The notes under the pieces: model-generated | Databases searched by the model: none | What the model saw: only the letters and a program-made list of their open reading frames with translations | Told to the model about the DNA's origin: nothing | Made by a program: the position numbers and the translations under genes | Assembly (NCBI GenBank): GCA_000720375.1 | Contig: JOAA01000002.1 | Location: forward strand, 186,001-250,000 | DNA from: Rhodococcus rhodnii | Lineage (GTDB): Bacteria; Actinomycetota; Actinomycetes; Mycobacteriales; Pseudonocardiaceae | DNA length: 64,000 nt | Reading direction: 5' to 3' | Shown here: in pieces, positions 8,959 to 17,311 of the stretch | Position numbering within the stretch: the first letter of the stretch is position 1 | How the letters are laid out: every line of letters starts with the position of its first letter

Positions 8959-9120
8959 GCGTCCCTCCCGTGTTCGAATCCCCGTCTGACCTACATTACT
9001 GGTATACGGCTCTGTTCGTTGCCGTCTCTCGTCCTATCGGTAATACGCCTAGGGGTGCCCGGAGGTTGAGTCGGCGTGACAAACTTGCCGCCGACATCAA
9101 GCTCACCGGAGGGGCGACGA

Positions 9121-10116
9121 ATGCGGGTTCTGGTCACCGGGGGTGCGGGTTTCATCGGCTCGCACTACGTCCGGCAAGTGCTCACCGGCGCATATGCCGA
9201 GCTCGCCGACGCCGAGGTTGTCGTGCTGGACAAGCTGACGTACGCGGGCAACGAGGCCAATCTCGCACCGGTCGCGGATTCGCCGAGGCTGCGATTCGTG
9301 CGCGGCGACATCTGTGACGCCGGTTTGGTGAGCGAGCTCATGCGGGGCACGGATTTGGTGGTGCACTTCGCGGCCGAATCACATGTGGACCGGTCCATTG
9401 CCGCGGGCGCCGACTTCGTGCTGACCAATGTCCTTGGCACGCAGTACGTGCTGCAGGCCGCGCTGGACGCGTCCGTGGGCAAGGTCGTGCACGTGTCGAC
9501 CGACGAGGTGTACGGCTCGATCGATGTTGGTTCGTGGCCGGAGGATCACCCTCTGTTGCCGAATTCTCCTTACTCCGCGTCAAAAGCCTCCTCCGATCTG
9601 ATCGCACGGTCGTTCTATCGGACGTACGGGCTGCCGGTCTGCATCACGCGGTGTTCGAACAATTACGGGCCGTACCAGTTCCCTGAGAAAGTCATCCCGT
9701 TGTTCGTCACGAATCTGCTCGACGGTGAGAAGGTCCCGCTTTACGGCGACGGGCTGAATGTCCGTGACTGGCTGCATGTGGACGATCACTGTTACGGCAT
9801 TCAGCTGGTCGCCTCGAAAGGCAGGCCGGGCGAGATCTACAACATCGGCGGCGGCACCGAGCTGACCAACCGCAGGCTGACCGAACTGCTGCTGGACGCG
9901 GTCGGCGCGGACTTCTCGATGGTGCGCCCGGTCGAGGACCGCAAGGGTCACGACCGCCGCTACTCGGTGGACATCACCAAGATCAGCACGGAACTCGGCT
10001 ACGAGCCCCGGATGTCCTTCGAACAGGGCCTGCGTAGCACGGTCGAGTGGTACCGCGACAACCGTTCGTGGTGGGAGCCGCTGAAGAAGCGCGTCGCGCC
10101 GGCCGCGACCCGATGA
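9121..10116 (+). CDS. rmlB: dTDP-glucose 4,6-dehydratase
   Basis: This 331-residue extended SDR converts dTDP-glucose to dTDP-4-keto-6-deoxyglucose, the second step of dTDP-L-rhamnose synthesis. The NAD-binding GGAGFIGSHYVRQVL is at residues 8-22; STDEVYG carries the catalytic Thr-Asp-Glu set; YSASKASSD carries the Tyr-x-x-x-Lys; and RCSNNYGPYQFPEK and NVRDWLHVDDH are hallmark RmlB blocks. ATG 9121 follows GGAGGGG at 9109-9115, so an in-frame ATG at 9076 is rejected. It overlaps rmlD by ATGA. RmlA and RmlC are not in the window. Rhamnose is needed for the arabinogalactan linker through WbbL. Confidence 0.96.
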   Translation: MRVLVTGGAGFIGSHYVRQVLTGAYAELADAEVVVLDKLTYAGNEANLAPVADSPRLRFVRGDICDAGLVSELMRGTDLVVHFAAESHVDRSIAAGADFVLTNVLGTQYVLQAALDASVGKVVHVSTDEVYGSIDVGSWPEDHPLLPNSPYSASKASSDLIARSFYRTYGLPVCITRCSNNYGPYQFPEKVIPLFVTNLLDGEKVPLYGDGLNVRDWLHVDDHCYGIQLVASKGRPGEIYNIGGGTELTNRRLTELLLDAVGADFSMVRPVEDRKGHDRRYSVDITKISTELGYEPRMSFEQGLRSTVEWYRDNRSWWEPLKKRVAPAATR

Positions 10117-11012
10117 CGGCGATCGCGCTGCTGATCCCAGGCGGGAACGGGCAGCTGGGACAAGAGTTGACGGCCAGAGCGCCTGCCGGCTCGGTCGTGC
10201 ACAACCCGGGGTTGACTGAACTCGACGTCACCCAAGCGGGTTCCGTCGTGCAGGCTGTCGACGCCCTGCTCGCGGAAGCGGGTGACCGTCCCCCGATCGT
10301 GATCAACGCGGCGGCGTACACGGCCGTCGACGCGGCGGAAACCGACCGGAACACAGCGTTTTCGGTGAACGCGGACGGACCCCGGCTGCTGGCGGCGGTC
10401 TGCGCGTCCCGTCAGGTCCCGTTGATCCAGGTGTCGACCGACTACGTGTTCTCCGGCGACAAGACCGAACCGTACGAAGTGGACGATGAGGTCGGCCCGA
10501 AATCCATCTACGGCCTGACGAAACTGGCCGGGGAATCCTCCGTGCTGCGCTCGGGCGCGGACGCGTGGGTGGTCCGTACGGCGTGGCTCTACGGTGCGTT
10601 CGGCACCTCGAACTTCGTGAAGTCGATCGTGCGCCTGGAAGGCGAGCGAGCGACCTTGTCCGTTGTGGACGATCAGCGCGGCTCGCCGACGTGGGCGTCC
10701 GACCTGGCGGACGGCATGCTGGAGCTCGCCTCGAAGGTGGTTACGGGCAACGGCCCGGCGCAGCGCGTCCTGCACTGCGCGGGCGGCGGGACGACAACGT
10801 GGTGCGGCTTCGCCCGTGCGATCTTCGAAGAGCTTGGTGCGGACCCAAATCGCGTGCAGCCGTGTACCACTGAGGAATACCCGCTGCCTGCCAAACGTCC
10901 GGCGAATTCCGTGCTGTCACAGGCATCGTGGGTCGAGGCGGGGCTGACTCCCTTGCGGTCCTGGCGGGAAGCCCTCAGCGAAGCCTTCCAGACCAGCCTC
11001 GTCAGCCGGTAA
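10113..11012 (+). CDS. rmlD: dTDP-4-dehydrorhamnose reductase
   Basis: A 299-residue SDR that reduces dTDP-4-keto-L-rhamnose to dTDP-L-rhamnose. The coenzyme loop is GGNGQLGQEL near residues 11-20, followed by INAAAYTAVDAAE, QVSTDYVFSG and the catalytic YGLTKLAGE. The start ATG at 10113 overlaps the rmlB stop as ATGA, so the two are translationally coupled. In mycobacteria rmlD is followed directly by wbbL and manC; here about 7.4 kb with four further glycosyltransferase genes lies between rmlD and wbbL. It converges on the GT4 gene ending 8 bp away. Confidence 0.95.
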   Translation: MTAIALLIPGGNGQLGQELTARAPAGSVVHNPGLTELDVTQAGSVVQAVDALLAEAGDRPPIVINAAAYTAVDAAETDRNTAFSVNADGPRLLAAVCASRQVPLIQVSTDYVFSGDKTEPYEVDDEVGPKSIYGLTKLAGESSVLRSGADAWVVRTAWLYGAFGTSNFVKSIVRLEGERATLSVVDDQRGSPTWASDLADGMLELASKVVTGNGPAQRVLHCAGGGTTTWCGFARAIFEELGADPNRVQPCTTEEYPLPAKRPANSVLSQASWVEAGLTPLRSWREALSEAFQTSLVSR

Positions 11013-11020
11013 CTGTCGCT

Positions 11021-12103
11021 TTAGGAAGTCGCGCGGCGATACGCGGCAACCGTTGTCTCCGCGCAACGTCGCCACGTGAACTCGGCGGCGTGGGTGCGGC
11101 GGGCGGTCAAGGTGGCGGGCGTCGGCGGCTCCTGCAAGGCCGCGCTCAAGGCGACCCGCATGGCCTCCAAGTCGCCAAAGGGAACCAGCGTGGCGTGCCC
11201 GCCCGCGACCTCACGCAGTGCGGGCACGTCCGAGCAGATCACCGGGACGTCACACGCCATCGCTTCCAGCACCGGCAACCCGAAGCCCTCGTCACGGGAC
11301 GGCAAGACCAAGGCTGACGCCCCGGCCACCACGTTGCGAAGGTCCACATCGGACAGATAGCCGACCGGGCGTACTCGGTCGGATACCGCTGTGTGCCCGG
11401 GACCGGCGAGGACCAGGGGTGGCAGGTCCGGCGCCGACTCGTGCGCTTTCAGCAGCCAGTCGAGGCGCTTGCGAGGCCCGGCCGCGCCCACGAAAAGCAG
11501 GTATTCCTCCGGCAGGCCAAGGCGTTTGCGGACGTGCTCACCCGGCGGACGTGCGGCGAACCAGGCCGGGTCCACGCCGAGCGGCGTGACCGCGATCCGC
11601 TCGACCGGGAGCCCAAGGCGTTCGGCGACAACGTCGGCAACGGCTTGGCTTGGCGTGCAGACCATCGCCGCACGCTGAGCCGAACGCCGTACGAGCTCGG
11701 GCAGTTCACGGTCGCTCGGCGGCAGTTCATCCGGCGCGTCAAGGAATGCGAGATCGTGGATCGTCAGTACGCCTGCCGCCCGCAGGGATGGCGGCAAGAC
11801 GAAGTTGGTGCCGTGCATGACATCCGTGAAACCGGCGAAAACCTCGATCGGCGGCAACGGCGCACGCAGCCAGCATTTCCGCAACAACCGCGCTGACACG
11901 GGCATTCCGCGAGCGCGTGAACCGTGTGGCAGGACCCTGCGGAGCCGTCGCCAGCCACGCAGTGTGAAGGCGACGGCGCGCATATCGACTTCGGGCATGG
12001 ACGCGAGTTCTTCCGCCAGGGCAGAGGTGTACCTGCCCACTCCGGTCCGGGCCCCCAGCAGCGGGGTCCCGTCCAACAGCACTCGCAACCTGCCCTTTGC
12101 CAA
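11021..12103 (-). CDS. GT4-type glycosyltransferase
   Basis: A 360-residue cytoplasmic or membrane-associated glycosyltransferase with the GT-B fold. The N-terminal domain opens with LLDGTPLLGARTGVGRYT, the glycine-rich acceptor-side loop of mannosyltransferase-like GT4 enzymes. The C-terminal nucleotide-sugar domain has FVGAAGPRKRLDWLL and the E-x7-E motif EGFGLPVLEAMA near residue 284. The start is TTG 12103 with GGGAGG about 9 nt upstream. It lies 6 bp after the stop of the GT2-GT4 fusion gene and is almost certainly in the same transcript. Donor and acceptor are not determinable from sequence; GDP-mannose is a reasonable guess given manC/manB/manA in the window. Confidence 0.88.
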   Translation of the reverse strand: MAKGRLRVLLDGTPLLGARTGVGRYTSALAEELASMPEVDMRAVAFTLRGWRRLRRVLPHGSRARGMPVSARLLRKCWLRAPLPPIEVFAGFTDVMHGTNFVLPPSLRAAGVLTIHDLAFLDAPDELPPSDRELPELVRRSAQRAAMVCTPSQAVADVVAERLGLPVERIAVTPLGVDPAWFAARPPGEHVRKRLGLPEEYLLFVGAAGPRKRLDWLLKAHESAPDLPPLVLAGPGHTAVSDRVRPVGYLSDVDLRNVVAGASALVLPSRDEGFGLPVLEAMACDVPVICSDVPALREVAGGHATLVPFGDLEAMRVALSAALQEPPTPATLTARRTHAAEFTWRRCAETTVAAYRRATS

Positions 12104-12109
12104 CGCGCG

Positions 12110-14629
12110 CTACCTCCCTTGTCCCAACACCCGGCGCAGCCGGCCGCCGGCTCGCTTGGCGAGCTCACGCGGCCCGCCCGCGTTGAGATACTCCTTCATC
12201 AGCGCCACATCGCGGCGCACCGCGGCGACCGCCCCGAGGGGCTTGGCGCCGACCATCGGTCCGGCACCAGGTAGACGGTCCGCGGCCGGTCGTGGGTTCC
12301 GGCAGAATTCCACCAACGGCGCCAACGCCGTCTCCCACGTGAACCGCTCGCGGACGACGTCGATGCGTTCCCGGCACGCCTGGGCGAACTCCTTGTCGTA
12401 CAAGACCTTTTCCAACGCGGCCGCCAGCGCGTCCGGGTCCTCGGCCGGGACGACCACGCCAAGCCGCTCACGTTCCACCAGATCCGCGAACGAGTCACCC
12501 GCGCTGGTCACGATCGGCAGGCCGGACCACAGGTAGTCCAACACCCTGGTACGGAACGCGAACGTCGTTTCGACGTGCTCGTAGTGCGTCGTGACACCGC
12601 AATCGGCGTCCAGCAGCCAGTTCTGCCGCTCGTCGAACGGCACCCACGTCTCGTTGAAGATGACGTTGGCTCCCAGGTTCAGCGTTTTGGCCAGCGCACG
12701 GGCCCGGTTGGCCATGTCCATCTCGCCGACGTCCGGGTTCGGGTGCTTCATGCCGAGGAACAACAACTTCACGTCCGGGTGCGTGCCCCGCATCCGCTCG
12801 ATCGCGTGCAGCAGCGTCAGCGGGTCGAACCAGTTGTAGATCCCGCCCGCCCAGATGATCACCTTGTCGTCCTGGCCGATCGAGTCGACCAGCTCGCGCG
12901 GCCCTGGACCGGTGCGCTGCGGCGGTTTGGCCGACAGGCCGAACGGGGCGATCGCGAGCAGCGAGCGCACCGACGGGTCGCTGTCGTACAACGTCGGCGA
13001 GAGACGGCCGATCGCGCCGAGGTGACCGAGCCAGAAGTGCCGCTGGCGTTCCGACGCGCAGAGGAAGAAGTCCCCGCGCAGCAACTGGTTGCTCAGCACC
13101 TCGGTGACCACCTCGACCACGTGCGCACGGCGCGCGTCGGTCAGGTCCTTGCCTTGTTCGAGCTGTTCCAGGTGCATCGGGTCGTAGATATCACACACGA
13201 CGATCTTGGCGCTGGTCTTCAGCTGAGGTACCTGCTCGAGCACATGTCCTTGCAGGATCACGATGTGCGCCCAGTCGACCTCCGGGCCCATGTCCGCAGG
13301 CCGCACGTACCGCACGTCGAACGGCGCCTGTGGCGGGTTCGAGTGCTCGTTCATCGTGATCAGGCGCACGTCGTGTTCGCCTGCCAGCACGTCTGCCATG
13401 TTCCACGCGCGGATCGCGGGCCCGGCCATCCGCTCGGTGATCGAGTCGGACGTGACGACAAGGATGTTGCGCCGCAGGGCATACAGGTCTTCCAGATCGA
13501 GGGTCGCGACCAGTTTCTGGTGCGCCTCCAGGTATGACACCTCCGGGCAGGCGGGCTCAAGCGCGTTGCGCATCAACGGCAACAAATCGCCGTCGGAGCG
13601 CACCCGGGCGGCCTGCTCGATCGCGCGGGATTCCTTGAGGGACGGCAACATCTCCACGAACCGGTCGATCGCCAGCATCGCCGCGACCGAGACCCGCGGC
13701 ATCTCAATGGGATCGGACAGGTCGGGCCCGGACGCCGGCCGGTTGGTGATCTCCAGCTGAGTCGGGTCGATCCCGCCGCGTGCCGTGGCCCGGCGGATCG
13801 ACAGCGCGAGCGCGGCGGGCAGGACCTTGCCGAGTGCCTTGTCCGACACGTTCTTGTACAGCGACGCGAGCGCGTTGCGCTCCAGGAGGTACATCTCCCG
13901 CGAATTGTCCAAAGTGGTCATCGACCGGTGGTGCTTGTGGTACGCGACTGACGTGGGCTCGTAGCGCACGCGCCAGCCGCGCAGGTTCAGCCGCCAGCCG
14001 AGGTCGACGTCCTCGTAGAACATGAAGAACCGCTCGTCGAACCCGCCGAGCTGCTTGAACGTCGCCGCGCGGACGAAAAGCGCTGACCCTGTGCCGAACA
14101 GCACGTCACGCGCCGTGTCGAACTGGCCTTCGTCAGGTTCACCCTGATGGGTTTTGTAGCCCATGCCGAACCAGGTCAGGCCGCCGTCGGCGAAGTCGAT
14201 CCGCTTGCCCTCCCAGTCAAGCACCTTGCTGGCCACGGCAGCGATCGTCGGCTCGGCCTGCAGCACCTTCACCGCGGCGCCGACCCAGTCCTTGTCCGGC
14301 CGGGCGTCGTTGTTGAGGAACGCCACAACGCTGCCCTTGGCGTGCTGAACCCCCAGGTTGCAGCCGCCGGCGAAGCCGAGGTTGGTCTTCGACTCGATCA
14401 CCTCGGCGTCCGGCGCGTGCGTCTTGATCCGCTCGGCGCCGCCGTCGCCCGAGGCGTTGTCCACGCAGATGACCTGCAGCCGGTCCGCCGGATACGCCAG
14501 GTCATCGCGCAGGGAACGCAGACACGTGATCGTGTCCTCCGCGCCGCGGTAGTTGACCACGACCACCGACACGATCGGTAGCAGCGAGTCGTCGGGCACG
14601 ACACCTCCTGGAGATCTGACGTACCCCAT
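12110..14629 (-). CDS. Bifunctional GT2-GT4 glycosyltransferase fusion
   Basis: An 839-residue protein with two glycosyltransferase modules. The N-terminal GT2 (GT-A) domain, about residues 18-300, shows VSVVVVNYRG, VDNASGDGG, LNNDARPDKDW (metal-binding Asp region) and FMFYEDVDLGWRL. The C-terminal GT-B module, from about residue 385 to 810, starts NILVVTSDSITERMAGPAIR and contains WAGGIYNWFDPLTLL and a LWSGLPIVTSAGDS donor-site block. Such fusions usually add two sugars in succession to a lipid-linked glycan. ATG 14629 has GAGG 7 nt upstream; GTG 14599 behind AGGAGG is an alternative and changes only ten residues. It is cotranscribed with the downstream GT4 gene. Confidence 0.88.
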   Translation of the reverse strand: MGYVRSPGGVVPDDSLLPIVSVVVVNYRGAEDTITCLRSLRDDLAYPADRLQVICVDNASGDGGAERIKTHAPDAEVIESKTNLGFAGGCNLGVQHAKGSVVAFLNNDARPDKDWVGAAVKVLQAEPTIAAVASKVLDWEGKRIDFADGGLTWFGMGYKTHQGEPDEGQFDTARDVLFGTGSALFVRAATFKQLGGFDERFFMFYEDVDLGWRLNLRGWRVRYEPTSVAYHKHHRSMTTLDNSREMYLLERNALASLYKNVSDKALGKVLPAALALSIRRATARGGIDPTQLEITNRPASGPDLSDPIEMPRVSVAAMLAIDRFVEMLPSLKESRAIEQAARVRSDGDLLPLMRNALEPACPEVSYLEAHQKLVATLDLEDLYALRRNILVVTSDSITERMAGPAIRAWNMADVLAGEHDVRLITMNEHSNPPQAPFDVRYVRPADMGPEVDWAHIVILQGHVLEQVPQLKTSAKIVVCDIYDPMHLEQLEQGKDLTDARRAHVVEVVTEVLSNQLLRGDFFLCASERQRHFWLGHLGAIGRLSPTLYDSDPSVRSLLAIAPFGLSAKPPQRTGPGPRELVDSIGQDDKVIIWAGGIYNWFDPLTLLHAIERMRGTHPDVKLLFLGMKHPNPDVGEMDMANRARALAKTLNLGANVIFNETWVPFDERQNWLLDADCGVTTHYEHVETTFAFRTRVLDYLWSGLPIVTSAGDSFADLVERERLGVVVPAEDPDALAAALEKVLYDKEFAQACRERIDVVRERFTWETALAPLVEFCRNPRPAADRLPGAGPMVGAKPLGAVAAVRRDVALMKEYLNAGGPRELAKRAGGRLRRVLGQGR

Positions 14630-14666
14630 AAGACTGCCTCATCGAGCGGAGCGGCCGTTCAGTGGT

Positions 14667-14672
14667 TAGCCT
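14667..14672 (+). promoter_or_regulatory. Leaderless -10 box (TAGCCT)
   Basis: TAGCCT is followed by exactly 6 nt and then GTG 14679, the start of the secreted-protein gene. No ribosome binding site is visible, which fits leaderless transcription. Confidence 0.5.
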
Positions 14673-14678
14673 GCGGCG

Positions 14679-15269
14679 GTGTTGGCCCGTGTGATCACCG
14701 CTGTACTGCTGGTCATCCCGCCCGGTCCGGCCGCTGCCGAAGAGCCGCCGACCTGCGCGGGCGGCTTCGCGCCGAACCCGAGCGTGGAAGAGGTCGCGGC
14801 CAACGGCCAGCCGGCCGGCTACACGTTCGAACCGACCTGGTCGGTCCCACCGGGCACGCCGGCCGCGGAGCAACCGAAGCTCTTCGTGGAGAAAAGTGTC
14901 CCTGCGTTCGACCAGTTGAACGCCGCGATCTCGACACCACCCGGTCGAGTGAGTACCGCCTATGAAACGATCCCGACAGTGATTCCGAACGGCAAATATC
15001 ACCTGGTCGTCCGAGCCGGAACGCACGACATCTCGCAGAACCAGCCGATCGGGCTGCGGTTCTACGACAAGGACGGCAGGCAGGTCGCCGAACGGTCGGT
15101 CCAGGCGGATCACGACATTGACACGGACAACAAGCTCGGCCGGTTCGACCTCGGGCCGACTGCCGCGCCCGCGGACACCGCGATGATCAGGTTCTTCGCG
15201 GCCACGAACGCGAACTGGATCAAGTGGGACTGCGTGTACCTGACCGTCGCACCGCCAGACTCGCGGTGA
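14679..15269 (+). CDS. Secreted protein of unknown function in the glycosyltransferase region
   Basis: A 196-residue exported protein. A short signal peptide (residues 1-20, ending PAAAEEP) precedes a domain with the look of a beta-sandwich: alternating strands, YHLVVRAGTHDI and IGLRFYDKDGRQVAERSV, and a C-terminal IKWDCVYLTVAP. Two cysteines (TCAGG and WDCVY) may form a disulphide linking the two ends of the domain. A carbohydrate-binding role would suit the neighbourhood but is inference only. The start GTG 14679 lies 6 nt after a TAGCCT box. Its last 50 bp overlap the convergent GT2 gene. No family recognised. Confidence 0.7.
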   Translation: MLARVITAVLLVIPPGPAAAEEPPTCAGGFAPNPSVEEVAANGQPAGYTFEPTWSVPPGTPAAEQPKLFVEKSVPAFDQLNAAISTPPGRVSTAYETIPTVIPNGKYHLVVRAGTHDISQNQPIGLRFYDKDGRQVAERSVQADHDIDTDNKLGRFDLGPTAAPADTAMIRFFAATNANWIKWDCVYLTVAPPDSR

Positions 15270-16086
15270 GGGCGCGCAGCACCTCGCCCAGGACTGTGAT
15301 CCGCAGGCTGATCTTGAAGTTGGCCGCGTCCGGCACATCCCGCTTGACCGGGATCAGCGCCGTGATCACCGCGAACCTGACCAGCTCCCGCGCGGCGACC
15401 CAGAGCGGGGCGTTCCGCAGCAGCGTCAGCAGCCGGTTCCGTTCGTTCCACCGGTGGAAGTCGACCGATCCCGGTTTGGCCGTGGCACCGTGCAGGTGGA
15501 CGACCTCAGCCTCGGCCACGGCCACGATCTTCCAGCCATACCGCCGCAGCCGCCATGAGGTGTCGGTGTCTTCGTAGTAGCAGAAGAATTCGCTTGGCAC
15601 GCCACCGACTTCACGCAGCGCGTCGACTCGGGTCAAGGCGGCACCGCCGCAGAAGCCGAAGATCGGGCCCTCGGTCACGTCGATGCCGTGGCCGTCGCGG
15701 GTCATCCCGACTCCGATGGACTGTGTTTCTCCTTTGGTCGTGAGCAGCTTCGCGCTGGCCGCCCCGACGCGAGGATCTTCGAGGGCGTCTTCCAAAGCGC
15801 CGAGCCAGCCGGGTTTGGGCATCGCGTCGTCGTTCAGCCAAGCCATGTACGGGGTCCGGCAGACCTCGAGCGCGGCCTGGATTCCGCCCGCATAGCCGAC
15901 GTTCACCGGCAACCTGAGCACTTCCGGGTTGCTGTGATGGGACCGGGCCAGCTCGCCGGAGCCGTCGTCGGACGCGTTGTCGACCACGAGGATCCGATGT
16001 GGACGCTCCTGCTTGGCCACCGCGTCCAAGCAGGACTCCAGGTGTGCGCGCCCCCGCCACGTCACCACAACCACAGTCGTCCGCAC
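15220..16086 (-). CDS. GT2 family glycosyltransferase
   Basis: A 288-residue GT-A glycosyltransferase of the rhamnosyl/galactofuranosyltransferase-like GT2 group. Visible motifs are TTVVVVTWRG, VVDNASDDGSGE (nucleotide binding), WLNDDAMPKPGW (DxD-equivalent metal site) and the late FFCYYEDTDTSWRLRRYGW, where the ED(T)D motif holds the catalytic base. A C-terminal amphipathic region (RFAVITALIPVKR) may associate with the membrane. GTG 16086 lies 8 nt after a TACTGT box; a TTG three codons upstream is the alternative. It overlaps the secreted-protein gene tail to tail by 50 bp and is divergent from the next GT4 gene with 38 bp between starts. Substrate unknown. Confidence 0.87.
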   Translation of the reverse strand: MRTTVVVVTWRGRAHLESCLDAVAKQERPHRILVVDNASDDGSGELARSHHSNPEVLRLPVNVGYAGGIQAALEVCRTPYMAWLNDDAMPKPGWLGALEDALEDPRVGAASAKLLTTKGETQSIGVGMTRDGHGIDVTEGPIFGFCGGAALTRVDALREVGGVPSEFFCYYEDTDTSWRLRRYGWKIVAVAEAEVVHLHGATAKPGSVDFHRWNERNRLLTLLRNAPLWVAARELVRFAVITALIPVKRDVPDAANFKISLRITVLGEVLRALTASLAVRRSGTRSPT

Positions 16087-16092
16087 GGGCTG

Positions 16093-16118
16093 CAACAGTA
16101 CTCGCGAGGAAATACCCT
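16093..16118. promoter_or_regulatory. Overlapping divergent leaderless promoters
   Basis: On the plus strand TACCCT (16113-16118) lies 6 nt before GTG 16125. On the minus strand TACTGT (16100-16095) lies 8 nt before GTG 16086. The minus -10 falls where the plus -35 should be, so the two promoters probably compete or are co-ordinated. Confidence 0.45.
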
Positions 16119-16124
16119 GGGCAC

Positions 16125-17261
16125 GTGCCCGAACTGGTAGTGCTCACCGAGCAGTTGTTGGCCCCGGTACCGGGCGGAACCGGGCGGTACACCCGGGAAC
16201 TGCTGCACGCCATGGTGAAGCACGCACCCGCGGGCTGGACGGTCGTGGGCGTCACCGCGAAGCACCGCAACCCGGCCGCCGCCATGGTTTCCGGCGTCGA
16301 CGGTCCACGGATGATGCCCCTGCCACGTCGTGCTTTGACGCTCGCGTGGGAGCACGGCGTGAGGTTATGGCCGGGCGGCGACGCCGTGCACGCGCCAACC
16401 CCGTTGGCGCCGCCCGTTGCACGCCGCGGCTGCAGCCTCGTTGTCACCGTGCACGACACGGTCCCGTTCACGCATCCGGAGACCCTGACGCGTCGAGGCG
16501 CGGCGTGGCACCAGGCGATGATCAGGCGTGCGACGCAACAGGCGACCGCGATCGTCGTGCCAACCGCTGCCGTCGCCGCAGAACTCAGCCAGTACGCGCC
16601 CGGGCCCGCTCGGGTGCACGTCATCGGCCACGGCGTGCCGGACGTGATCGCGAATCTGCCCTCGTCGGACGAGGTCGAGCGCATTGTGGAACGCCTGCGG
16701 CTGCCGGAGAAATACGTTCTCGCGGTCGGCACGATCGAGCCACGCAAAGGCCTTGACGTCCTAGTCGAGGCCATGGCGCGACCGTCGGCACCGGACTTGC
16801 CGCTGGTGATCGCCGGTCCGCAGGGCTGGGGCGACGTGGACCTGGCCATGGTCGCCGCCGACTGTGGACTCCCACCAGGGCGTTTGCACCTGCTCGGCAA
16901 GCTGGCCGACAGCCAGCTCGCGGTCGTCCTGCATCGGGCGACCGTGCTGGCGGCACCCAGCATGGCCGAAGGGTTCGGGCTTCCGGTGCTGGAAGCGATG
17001 GCCGTCGGCGTGCCCGTGGTCCACTCCGACGCCCCGGCACTGGTCGAAGTGGCCGGCGGGACCGGTGTCCTGGCCAGGCGCAATGACCCGGCGGCACTGG
17101 CCAACGCACTGCACAGCGTGGTCGCGTTTCCTGACCATACGGCGACGTTGGTGCAGGCAGCGAAGGCCCGAGCGGCCAAGTTCACGTGGGACCGAGCCGC
17201 GGAATCCCTGTGGAAACTGCATGTGGAGCTGTCGCACGCAACACATGCGGGGCTGAGGTGA
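16125..17261 (+). CDS. GT4-type glycosyltransferase
   Basis: A 378-residue GT-B enzyme. The N-terminal domain starts PELVVLTEQLLAPVPGGTGR, with the Gly-Gly-Thr-Gly-Arg-Tyr acceptor loop near residues 17-22. The donor domain contains AVGTIEPRKGLDVLVEA and the E-x7-E motif EGFGLPVLEAMAVG, typical of GDP-mannose-using GT4 enzymes. Although the frame is open to 15999, GTG 16125 is the likely start: it lies 6 nt after the -10-like TACCCT and upstream residues have no similarity to the fold. It is followed 50 bp later by another GT4 gene with its own leaderless promoter. Acceptor unknown; an envelope glycan is likely from context. Confidence 0.87.
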   Translation: MPELVVLTEQLLAPVPGGTGRYTRELLHAMVKHAPAGWTVVGVTAKHRNPAAAMVSGVDGPRMMPLPRRALTLAWEHGVRLWPGGDAVHAPTPLAPPVARRGCSLVVTVHDTVPFTHPETLTRRGAAWHQAMIRRATQQATAIVVPTAAVAAELSQYAPGPARVHVIGHGVPDVIANLPSSDEVERIVERLRLPEKYVLAVGTIEPRKGLDVLVEAMARPSAPDLPLVIAGPQGWGDVDLAMVAADCGLPPGRLHLLGKLADSQLAVVLHRATVLAAPSMAEGFGLPVLEAMAVGVPVVHSDAPALVEVAGGTGVLARRNDPAALANALHSVVAFPDHTATLVQAAKARAAKFTWDRAAESLWKLHVELSHATHAGLR

Positions 17262-17299
17262 GTTGATGGGTTTCGGCTATGCGGCCTGGCGCGTGGTCG

Positions 17300-17305
17300 T
17301 ACTCT
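17300..17305 (+). promoter_or_regulatory. Leaderless -10 box (TACTCT)
   Basis: TACTCT is followed by 6 nt and GTG 17312, where the conserved part of the glycosyltransferase begins. This fixes the start against an in-frame ATG at 17279. Confidence 0.5.
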
Positions 17306-17311
17306 GCATGG

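Noticed and set aside
12575..13537. Plus-strand open frame of 320 codons opposite the GT2-GT4 fusion
   Set aside because: It is an antisense shadow; the minus strand has recognisable glycosyltransferase motifs throughout.
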